A stretch of DNA of 64,000 bases from Hypomyces perniciosus (taxonomy: Eukaryota; Ascomycota; Sordariomycetes; Hypocreales; Hypocreaceae), in the NCBI GenBank assembly GCA_008477525.1, contig SPDT01000005.1:3224001-3288000 (forward strand), written 5' to 3'. The notes beneath the pieces are model-generated. The model was not told the DNA's origin and ran no database searches. It worked only from the letters and a program-made list of their open reading frames with translations. Shown here piece by piece: positions 48,001 through 57,689 of the stretch; the first letter of the stretch is position 1; each line of letters opens with the position of its first letter. Made by a program: the position numbers and the translations under genes.

Positions 48001-49548
48001 ATAACCTACTAGTAATATATAATAATATTAAAAAAATAACACTAAAGAAAAGGGTAATTAAATAGCTAGGTATTTTCTTTAATTAAAAGCTTAGCTTTAA
48101 GATATATATTAGAAAATAAGCTATAAAGGCCTATATAGTAATAAATATGTTATATAGTATTTTAAACTTTATTTAAAGGGCTACTTTATATTTTATACAC
48201 TAAATAATTTATATATATATAAAATTAATACTTTACTATAGATTTAAAGTATAATATAAAGGCCTAGATATATATAAAATACAATATCTTTTTAGCTATA
48301 TAGCTATAGTCTTTAAAATAGCTATAAAGGCTATTTTCCCTATATAAAGGATAACTTTTATATTAATTTTATATAAAGAGAGTAAGATCCTTTTAATAAT
48401 ATAGCTGTTTAATACTTAAAAGCTTTAATTTACTATTAAACTATTATTATTAAATAACTAATATCCTTTTACCTATAGGATTAATTAAATTAATATATAT
48501 AGATAAACTATAGTTATACTTATAATAAAGTTATGGTAAACTATATAATTTACTAGGAGTTATTTAAAACTAGCCTTTTTTTTAAATTAATTAGAATTTA
48601 AAACCTTTATTTCGGCAGTAAAGTTAAAGCTGTTAAAGAGTTTAATAACTGGATAGCTATAGTGGCTCTTTAAGATATAATAGTATTTATAGACAGCTTA
48701 TACCTTATTATAAAAGCTGTTAGCTATAGCTTTTTAATATAGCGAGATAGTAAAGAGGTTTTAATAGGATTTAGCCGATTTAGCTTAATAAAAGTATTTA
48801 ATAGCGAGGCGGCTAAGGCTTTAGAAAGACTTAAAGCTGCTTTAGCTAATAATAATAATATAAAGGATATTACTGTCTATCTAGATAATATAGCTGTAAT
48901 ATACTATCTAAAGGGTATACCTTTAGATTTATTATAATAAATCTTTATTGAATTTTAAAGATTAAAGAGTATATATAAAGGAAATATATATATTTAATAA
49001 TACTTTAACTATTAAAGGATATAAGGCAATAAAGCTATAGACTAGTTAGTGAACTTAAGCTATAAATAACTAAAACTATTTAATGCAATATTTATATTTA
49101 CTTTCCTTTAATAGGAAGTTAAGGCAAGATTAAGGATTAGCTTTAAAAGCTAATAGAAAGAGAATATACCTAATATATATTAACCTTTTAAGCTAACAGT
49201 AGACTTAAAATTCCTTAAAGAACTAATAATCCTATAAAAGAGAACTTTATTATTTATTAACTGCTAAATCCTATTATAAAGACTTTATAGAATATTATAA
49301 GTGCTTTTAATATAAAGATATATTAATAACCTGCAGTTATAGTAGAAAAAAAGTATATAACTATATCTTTTATTACAGAAAGATTAGTAAGATATAATAA
49401 TAAAGATTAGCCCCTTTAATCTATAAACTAACCTTTTATTTATTAAGGTCTGGCTATAATTACTTCCTTTAAATAGTGCAGGCCTTTAGCTTTTTTATTA
49501 AAATATACCTGCACTATTAAAAAGCTTAATTAATTCTAATATTAATCT
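45059..49548 (+). mobile_element. RIP-degraded Tad/I-like LINE
   Basis: Conceptual reading through stops gives a zinc-knuckle ORF1 trace (about 45,390-45,500), endonuclease-like sequence (about 46,000-46,600), a reverse transcriptase box 'YIDNIVF' (about 47,838), RNase H with 'FIDSLY' and 'EAAKALERLKAA' (about 48,680-48,850) and 'VYLDNIAVIYYLK' (about 48,873), then a Cys-rich tail (about 49,330). This order, ORF1 / EN-RT-RNase H-zinc finger, defines the Tad1/I group. The left end is interrupted by copia A; the right end abuts the copia B LTR at 49,554. No intact ORF. Confidence 0.75.
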
Positions 49549-49553
49549 TAATC

Positions 49554-50133
49554 TGTTAAAATAACAAGGTTATACTAAACCTTATTTAAGTGCAGCTTCT
49601 AGGAAGGTGTACCCAACGCAGCAATAAGGAAACGACTAAGAGTCTAGTTGGGTTAACAATGGATAAACAATTGAATTGTAACTGAACTAATAGCTAGAAA
49701 GCTATAGAATATCTAGTAATATGCGGCTGGTGTAGAAGTGATTGTATAAACAATAGCTTTGTCTTCTACAATAGTCCTCCAACCTAATAATAGGTGTATG
49801 GTGGCAGAATTGGGTTTGTGGCTGCATTCCTATTTTCCGTAAAATTTATTTGTATGTAAAATCGGTCAAATCGACTCACGGCCATATAAACGGGAAACCA
49901 TTTTGGTCAGATTTTTCACAATAGCCATTATACCCATTATATTAAGTCTAGGGTAGGCGGGGTAGCTGATCCTAGCTTAATTGTTATCGTTAAGGATAAC
50001 AGAAATTTCCTGACTTACACCGAAGTTCCTCCGGAACTTAGTCTTAGCGTCGGGCCTAATTCCAGGTCTAGCTAGAATAGGAAGGTTACCCAATTACACA
50101 GAAATCCTTGCTTTTTAGCCCTCCTTTTTAACA
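49554..50133 (-). repeat. 3' LTR of copia B
   Basis: 580 bp with inverted ends TGTTAAAA...TTTTAACA. Adjacent on its 5' side (minus strand) is the purine-rich tract AGAGGGAG. It aligns over its whole length with the LTRs at 54,772 and 57,092. Confidence 0.93.
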
Positions 50134-51785
50134 CTCCCTCTAGAATAGATACTATCCTATATGACTTTAAAGTAAATATAGGATCTAGATATAGGAAAGT
50201 AACTAAAACATAAAAAATAAAAAGGATAGCTAATATAGCTAAAGATAAAATAATAAAGATAGCTAATAGCTATAAAATAGCTAATAGCTATAAAAAGGGT
50301 AAGAACCTTAAGTATATACCTTAGGTAAAATTTTGAGATTAAGGAGACTTATAAAATTCCTTAATTTTAGACCTAGAAAAGGCTTAGTAAGCCCATCAGT
50401 AACCATTTTACTGGTTTCCAGATAGCTGACTATAATAACGCTATTTTTAACCTGTTCCCTAATATAATTAAACTGCAATAGAGTATGTTTTGTTCGATTA
50501 TGAAGGGTAGGGTTATTTGAGGTAGAAATAGCACCTTTATTGTCATTAAGTAAAGAGATTGGCTGTCTAATTGGTCAATCTACCTCTTTATATAGGCCAA
50601 TAAGCCACTAAATCTCCCTAGTAGCTTCTATAAGAGCTATAAACTCTGCTTCTAGCGTAAAAAAACAAATAGTTAAGCCCCTTTTTAATTTCCAGCTAAT
50701 TAGCCTATTAGCAACTATAATAATATAGCTATAAGTCGATTTACTTAATTCTTTATCCCCAGTAAAATCACTATCGCAATAACTAATAGGTATAGGACTA
50801 GATTTTTTAGTATATTGAATAGCTAGATCCTAAATACTATTTAAATACTGTAATAGGTTACGGGCTGCGTTTAAGTGCTCTTTATAAGGGCCTTGAAATT
50901 GTCTAGCTAGCCACTAGACTAGAAAGCTAGTATTTACTTAAATATAAATTACTAAATAGATAATAGTACTAATAATAGCTTGAAAAAGCTTGGTATTAGC
51001 TTTATCTAGTTTAGTTGTAGTTTTATTAGCTAAAATAGAGGGCTGCAGGGGTAATTAGATAGGCTTAGAGTTTTAAAGGTTAAAAAACTTTATAGCTTCA
51101 GTAATATACTATTTCTGGGAAAGCTAAAAAAGGCCTCTTTTTCTATCCCTAACTATTTAAACCCCTAAAAAGAAAAAGGCAGGGCCTTTATCTTCTATAG
51201 CATAGACTTTATTAAAAGCTAGCTTTAGCTAGGCTATAGCTTCTTTATCTGCTCTAATAAAAAGACAGTTATCTATATAAGTGACAATAAAAATACTATT
51301 ATTTAAATTATAGAGAATAGCAGAGTTAGAAATTAAAGGATTATATTTTAGTTTATTTCCTAAGGCTTGTAAAGCCTGTTGCCATTCTCTGGGGGAGTGT
51401 TTCAGGCCGTAAAGAGCTTTCTGTAACTGAATAACCTAATCTATGTCAGGGTTATAACCCAGCTTTCTAAAAATAGACTTAATCTTAGAGGAAGCTTGAC
51501 TGGCATAGTCTTTAAATTCTTTAAGGAAGTTGAGGAAGATAGTTTCTTTAAGTATCCTGTTAAGGAATGCACTAATAAAGTCGATTTGTTCGATTTCCCA
51601 GTTATAGATAGTGGCTAGGGCTAATAGGAGCCGCCAAGTAGAAGGAACAGCCGTTAAGGCGAACGTTTAGTTGAAATCTATTCCTTTTAGTTGTTGGAAG
51701 CCCCTAGTAACTAGCCTAGCTTTAAATTTAACTTTTAAAAGGTAAAGTTAAGCTTTATATTAAAAACTAATAATAAAGAAACTAA
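49554..51785 (-). mobile_element. 3' half of Ty1/copia 'B' (RT C-part, RNase H, PPT, 3' LTR), inverted
   Basis: On the minus strand: reverse transcriptase from 'FKARLVTRGFQQ' (about 51,750), 'KALYGLKHSPREW' (about 51,400), 'TYIDN' box (about 51,280), RNase H 'CDSDFTGDKE' (about 50,770), 'LEAEFIALIEA' (about 50,650), 'NDNKGAIS' (about 50,550) and 'VTDGLTKPF' (about 50,390), polypurine tract 'AGAGGGAG' and the LTR. The part upstream of 'FKARLV' is missing here but present at 57,673-61,432. Its outer flank TAATC (49549-49553) is the reverse complement of the flank of the 5' half. It is less RIP-mutated than copia A. Confidence 0.88.
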
Positions 51786-52591
51786 ATAGAAAATCCTTGC
51801 CTTAAGCCTAACTATAAAGGCCAGCAGCTTAAAAATCAAGGAAGTATATATATAAAGGAGTTTTTTTATATAAGGTATTTTTAAATACTATACTGACACT
51901 TTAAGCACCTTCTTTATTAATGCGTTAATTTTAATTAAGGCTTAAGGGAGCGCTAGGTCTAAAAAACCTTTAGTCTTTTACTAGAAGGCCCTTTTTAATA
52001 AAACTATTAATACCTGCTATTACTTTATCTCTTTTAAAAAGGAAGTTAGGACAGGCTTTAAACTCTTTAACTGCTTAGCCTTAGCAGAGCTTTAGACTTA
52101 AAAGGTATAGGTAACCTAATATAATAAATGCCTTGGCTTTTATAACCTTTAAAGATATACTAGAACTATATAATATAAAAAGTGCAGTAAGCCTGCCTTT
52201 TAATACACTAATAAAGATAAAAACTATAATAACTTTATTCAATATATTAACTGCCTTAAACTTTACTAGTCTAATACTTTAAACTACTATATATACTTAA
52301 CTATTAAAGATAATGTAAAAGCGTATACTATTAAAGAATAATGTAAAAGCATTAAAGAATTTAAGATTTAGTAATTTTAAAAAAAGAACCCTGCCCCTTT
52401 TACCTTTAAGCCTAAAACCAGTGCGCTTGAAGGAGGAGCTTTTTAGGCTACTTTAGCCAAATCTTTTACTACTCCCGCTTTTAAGGCCTAGATTTAAAGA
52501 CCCCTCCCTTTAAGCAGGACAGCACCCTTTACCCCTATAATAAAGCCCCTTTAAAATAAAATTGACTTAATAAATATCCTTAATAGCTTAT

Positions 52592-52855
52592 TGTTGGGTT
52601 GAGTAGGCCGGGGCCCTACCGCTTATCAGCGCTAGGAAGCTCTTATCTACTATGTAAGCAGATACAAGCTGACACACACATCGCATAAGCGATGTGTCAG
52701 ACTATGCAGGCGCTTACAGCGCCTGCACACAGCTTTTTCTTTGTGTTAGCTATGTGTATATATAGTGAGGCCACTACGGCATATTCTCTTTCATAGAATC
52801 AAGCTTCGTTTCCCATCTCTCTATGCTCCATATAGCTGTGCCGCGCTCCGCCACA
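52592..52855 (+). repeat. Solo LTR of copia A family, nearly free of RIP
   Basis: 264 bp, TGTTGGGTTGAG to CCGCCACA, flanked by the perfect target duplication CTTAT (52587-52591 and 52856-52860). It keeps CA-rich stretches such as GACACACACATCGC that are TA in the copies at 37,973 and 44,788. Contains two adjacent hairpins (52669-52700 and 52706-52726). Confidence 0.95.
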
Positions 52856-53748
52856 CTTATTAAAAGAAAGCTTACTAGCCTGCTCTATAATAAAGGTTAC
52901 TGATTTTAATAACTTTATAAATAATGCCTTAAAGGAATCCCTTAAAAGAGATAAACCCTATAAATTTAATCTATAAACAATAAACCTTAGTAAAACTGCT
53001 AAAAAAACTCTGGCCTAAAAATCTTTTAAGCTAATATAAAAAAATAAAAATAGTATTATAATATAGCCCTTTTATTAGCCTAAAAAGACAGCTTTAATAT
53101 TACATTTATCCAAAAGCTATAAATTTACTAGGATACTATAATATTTAAAAGATAAATAAAATCTTACTTTAGCTTTTAAGTATTTAACCTATTTAACAAT
53201 TAAAAGGAGACTAGACCTTTTATTTTTATTTATATTAGAAAATTACTAAATCTACTATATTAATAACTCTTGCCTTTAAAACTAAAAAGCGACTATATCT
53301 GCTAAATGGAAGTCTATGGCTATATTATTATTAATGTCTACTGTAAGGCTTCCTTTAATACTATAATAGAAACCCTTAAAAGGTAAGGTTAGCCCCTTTT
53401 AAACTTAATTATTATAAGAGACTTTAATATATTATACTAGATATAATAACTAGGCCAAGTCCTAGACACTATAGGCAATAGACTAGCTAAATAGGCGGAT
53501 AGATATAACCTAATCCCTGCCTTTATAAACGCCTTTATAAAGGATTCTAGAAAATATATTAACCTTGTTTTTGTTAACTGCCTTATATTAATAACGATTA
53601 TAAAAAACCTAGATATAGGCTTAAACTACTATACAGTTACTACTTTGCTTTTAAGCCTTATTAGGCTAATAGCTAATGCAGGAAAGAAATATATCCCTTT
53701 TAAGAGTTTATAAAAGTTTAGCCAGCTAATATATATATATGCCTAGTT

Positions 53749-54151
53749 TGTCGAGAGGGAATTGGCACTCTAAAACACATACACAACACACACATACACC
53801 CACACACAACGACTGGTATCGAGCGCGGGAACCGCGCTCCTGACAGAACCACGAAGCGGCGATTGAGTAATGTAGGGGCTAAAAAGATACTGCGGATCAT
53901 TTGATCATAATGCCGGCAGCCAAAAGCAACCAACGGTTACCTTCATACGCCTCAGCGACTGTGTTCTCACAGGTAGGGTTATATGTTGAAGGGGAAAGAA
54001 GGTTGTTGTTTATTAAACTAGGTCTATCTGTATATCTTTATACTCCCGTGCTTTCCTAATCCAGTAGCTGCTTAAATAAGCAGCCAACCTTTCTCGGGTA
54101 AACTAACAAGAAAAAATGCTGGTGCATTGGGCATATCAGTTACCCCCGACA
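53749..54151 (-). repeat. Solo LTR-like insertion (gypsy-type ends TGTCG...CGACA), free of RIP
   Basis: 403 bp of ordinary composition inside the LINE. Ends TGTCG/CGACA extend to an 11-bp perfect inverted repeat CTAGTTTGTCG/CGACAAACTAG. On the minus strand it begins TGTCGGGGGTAACTGATATG, has a TATA-like AGTATAAAGATA, and ends CCCTCTCGACA, which fits an LTR promoter/terminator layout. It retains a long CA-rich run (53,776-53,813), the prime RIP target, so it escaped RIP. The exact target duplication is ambiguous (CTAG on both sides). Confidence 0.7.
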
Positions 54152-54771
54152 AACTAGCTCCTCCTAGAAGTAAATATAACTAATCTAACTAAAGGAGACC
54201 TAGACGCGGCCATATAAGCACTTTAAAGACTCTTTGCAGACTATATATAGTCGGCAGGCAAAAAGAGATAATAAAGCAGATATAGCGCCCTTTAATAGGA
54301 TAAAGACTGCCAGATAGCCTACTTAGCCTATATTATAGCACCCTTTAAGACTAATAAATAGATTAAGGCAAAAAAGATACTATATAATGCAGTTAGATAT
54401 AAAAAACGCAATCACTAAGATAAAATTATAGCTAAAGCTAGCCTAGGCAAGGGCATCTAATAGATAGCTAAATAGCATAAAGCTATAAACTAATTCTAAC
54501 CCCCCCTCCTAATAAATAGCAGTAAGAGTATCTTAAACCTTAGGGAGTAAACAGCCTTCTTTAAAAAACATTTACTGCAATAAAAAAAAGTAGAAAAAAA
54601 TATTAAAAACCTATAAAAACCTTAAATATTAAAGAACCTTTAAACACTATAAAATAAGACAGTTATTAAAAAAAAGGCAAAAAAGGCTATCATTAAAGTA
54701 GGGAATACTATACCTAGCGCAGACAGTACATCAGTTACCCTTCTATATTATATATAGCCTACTATTAAAGA

Positions 54772-55352
54772 TATTAAAATAACAAGGTTATACTAAACCT
54801 CATTTAAGTGCAGCTTCTAGGAAGGTGCACCCAACGCAGTAATAAGGAAATGACTGAGAGTCTAGTTAGGTTAATAATGGATAAACAATTGAATTGTAAA
54901 CGATCTAATAGCTAGAAGCTATAGAATATCTAGTGTATATGCAGCTAGTATAGAAGTAAATTGTATAAACAATAGCTTTGTCTTCTATAATAGTCCTCCG
55001 ACTAGATAATAGGAATACGGCGGCAGAATTGGGTTCGTGGCCCCGTTCCTATTTTCCGCAAAATTCATTTATATAGGAAATCGGCCAAATCGACTCACGG
55101 CCATATAAACAGGAAACCATTTTGGTTAGATTTTTCACAATAGCCATTGTGGCTATTGTATTGAGTCTAGGGTAGGCGGGGTAGCTGGTCCTAGCTCAAT
55201 TGTTATCGTTGAAGATAACAGAAATTTCCTGACTTACACCGAAGTTCTTCTGGAACTTAGTCCTAGCGTCGGGCCTAATTCCAGGTCTAGCCAGAATAGG
55301 AAGGTTACCCAAATACACTAAAATCCTTACTTTTTAGCCCTCCTTTTTAACA
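54772..55352 (-). repeat. Solo LTR of copia B at a deletion junction
   Basis: 581 bp, minus orientation, ends TATTAAAA...TTTTTAACA. The flanks AAAGA (left) and GATTT (right) do not match, and the LINE reverse transcriptase core that should surround it is missing. Confidence 0.9.
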
Positions 55353-56380
55353 GATTTAAATAGCCTTCCTTTTCCTAAATAACTTATTAGTTATTAACAG
55401 GTTATTTAGTAAGCCCCCCCTATCTATATAAAGAGTGTATATATATTTCCAGAAACTAGTATAAAGTATCTTGCCTTATAAAACCTTTATTTTATAGGTT
55501 TTAGGATATAAGGACATTATAGGCAATAAATAGGCTAACTGTTTAGCTAAATAAAGCGCAGCTTTCCCTACTGCGCTATAGAATTAGGCTATAATTATAT
55601 ATATTAAAAGATAGATTAAAAAAGAAGTTATAAAGGTAAAGGAGTGGGATTAGCTTAATAAAACCCTGGAAAGCTATAAACAGTAAACATTTAGGGCCTT
55701 AGCCTCCCCCCCAGAACTTAAACTCCTATGCCTTATCCTCTACAGGCTCTTAGCGGAAAGATCAGGATATAGGGACTTTTAGGAATACTATAAATACTTT
55801 AAATACAATAAAAAGTCTATCTGTAAGTGCAGCAAACCAAAGAGGCAAAGCCACTTTATAGAATACAGAATAGTTAAGCCCTTCCTTCTAGATATCCCCT
55901 TAAAAGAGACCCCCCTCTTTTACCTATTTAGACCTACAGGTAACAAGGCCTTCCAGAAACTAATAGAGGAAGCGGACCCTTATAGCCTTCCCTTAGTAGA
56001 AATAAATTAACACTACCTAGATTAACCCTTTTTCCTTTATAAATTAAAATTTAGCGAATAGTAGTGCAAGCCGCTGGCTCCTAATATCCTATTACCTATA
56101 AGGGATTTATATAACTAGTTTACTTAATGCACGTAAATAATAAAACAAACAAATAAACAAACTCTAGCCTTAATACCCTCTTAACCTTTTAAATAAAAAA
56201 CTTCAAACTTCCTTAAACTCCCTTATACTTTAAATATTAACTAGACTAGTATTATTACTATACCTTTAACTTTAAGGAAGAGAGTATATTTAATATTTAA
56301 TAAAAAGTAGTACTTTAACTAGCCTTATTAGAAAAAGGTATTTTTATCTCTTTATCTATCTCTTTATATACTAATATTTA

Positions 56381-56752
56381 AATAATAAGGTTATACTAAA
56401 CCTTATTTATATATAGCTTCTAGGAAGCTGTATATAATGCAGTAATAAGGAAACAACTAAGAGTCTAGTTAGGTTAACAATAGATAAACAATTGAATTGT
56501 AACTAAACTAATAGCTAGAAAGCTATAGAATATCTAGTAATATACAGCTAGTGTAAAAGTGATTATATAAATAATAGCTTTATTTTTTACAATAGTCCTC
56601 CGACTAAATAATAAGTATATAGCGGCAGAATTAGGTTTATGGCCGCATTCCTATTTTCCGCAAAATTTATTTATATAGGAAATCGGCCAAATCGACTTAT
56701 AGCTATATAAACAGGAAACCATTTTAGTTAGATTTTTTATAATAGCCGATAA
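56381..56752 (-). repeat. Truncated, older copia B LTR
   Basis: Aligns with the first 370 or so plus-strand bases of the LTR at 49,554 (for example 'GATAAACAATTGAATTGTAA', 'GGAAATCGGCCAAATCGAC') with more TA substitutions. It stops at an (AAT)n run (about 56,753-56,771). Confidence 0.85.
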
Positions 56753-57091
56753 TAATAATAATAATAATAATATCCTATTAATATCCTATAGCAAAGGCCA
56801 CTAATCCCAGTAAAGTAAAAGGATATACTATACTAGGTTTAACTATAATATTACTAATATATATATAAGCTCCCCTATATAGCATTTTATCGCCTTAATA
56901 GGTATAGTCTTCCAGCTCCTCTCCTATTAGCAGGTTAAAGAGACGCGCAAGTCTCGCGTAATATATTAAATAACTAAGGTTAGCCTTAGCTAAAGGGTTA
57001 GCCTTTATCGATTTATAGGCGACTTAGTATTAAGCCGTAAATAAATCTTTTAAAGGATAAAAGAGAAATAAAAGAAAGAATTAAAAGATTA
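56753..57091. other. AT-rich spacer with (AAT)n run
   Basis: An (AAT)n microsatellite followed by unassigned degraded sequence up to the 5' LTR of copia B. Its last five bases, GATTA (57087-57091), are the presumed target duplication of copia B. Confidence 0.5.
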
Positions 57092-57672
57092 TGTTAAAAA
57101 GGAGGGCTAAAAAGCAAGGATTTCTGTGTAATTGGGTAACCTTCCTATTCTAGCTAGACCTGGAATTAGGCCCGATGCTAGGACCGAGTTCCGGAGGAAC
57201 TTCGGTGTAAGTCAGGAAATTTCTGTTATCTTTAACGATAACAATTAAGCTAGGATCAGCTACCCCGCCTACCCTAGACTTAATATAATGGGTATAATGG
57301 CTATTGTGAAAAATCTGACCAAAATGGTTTCCCGTTTATATGGCCGTGAGTCGATTTGACCGATTTTATATACAAATAAATTTTGCGGAAAATAGGAATG
57401 CGGCCACAAACCCAATTCTGCCACCGCACACCTATTATTAGGTCAGAGGACTATTATAGAAGACAAAGCTATTGTTCATACAATTCACTTCTACACCAGC
57501 CGCACATACACTAGATATTCTATAGCTTCTAGCTATTAGATCGTTTACAATTCAATTGTTTATCTATTATTAACCCAACTAGACTCTTAGTCGTTTCCTT
57601 ATTGCTGCGTTGGGTACACCTTCCTAGAAGCTGCACTTAAATGAGGTTCAGTATAACCTTGTTATTTTAATA
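57092..57672 (+). repeat. 5' LTR of copia B
   Basis: 581 bp, TGTTAAAAAGGAGGGC to TTATTTTAATA (the terminal CA is now TA). Left flank GATTA. Confidence 0.93.
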
Positions 57673-57689
57673 GGTTATAAGCCTGGGAG
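57673..57689 (+). other. Primer-binding site of copia B
   Basis: GGTTATAAGCCTGGGAG, directly after the LTR. It is compatible with priming by the anticodon arm of initiator tRNA-Met, as in Drosophila copia and Ty5, if one G-to-A change at TG is allowed. Confidence 0.65.

Larger units (their letters stand above)
51786..56162 (+). mobile_element. Tad/I-like LINE with three nested LTR insertions and a deleted RT
   Basis: ORF1 zinc knuckles about 52,110-52,200 ('CLGFYNL', 'YKKCSKPAF'); endonuclease about 53,290-53,700 ('NLIIIRDFNILY', 'NLVFVNCL'); linker about 54,160-54,640; start of reverse transcriptase about 54,690-54,770 ('VGNTIPSADSTSVTLLYY'); then, after an LTR, the end of RNase H about 55,500 ('GYKDIIGNK') and the Cys-His tail about 55,815-55,870 ('CKCSKPKRQSHF'); AAAC/CAAA tail 56144-56162. 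The catalytic RT core is absent. Insertions: 52,592-52,855, 53,749-54,151 and 54,772-55,352. The left edge (about 51,786) is an inferred inversion breakpoint inside ORF1. Confidence 0.75.

Noticed and set aside
53718..53933. 71-codon minus-strand frame with Cys-rich part
   Set aside because: Overlaps the CA-rich run of the solo LTR; the codons are repeats of TGT/GTG, not a protein signature.
54772..55352. Treating this LTR as the 5' LTR of the minus-strand copia at 49,554
   Set aside because: No primer-binding site adjoins it, the flanking bases do not match those at 49,549, and LINE sequence lies on both sides.
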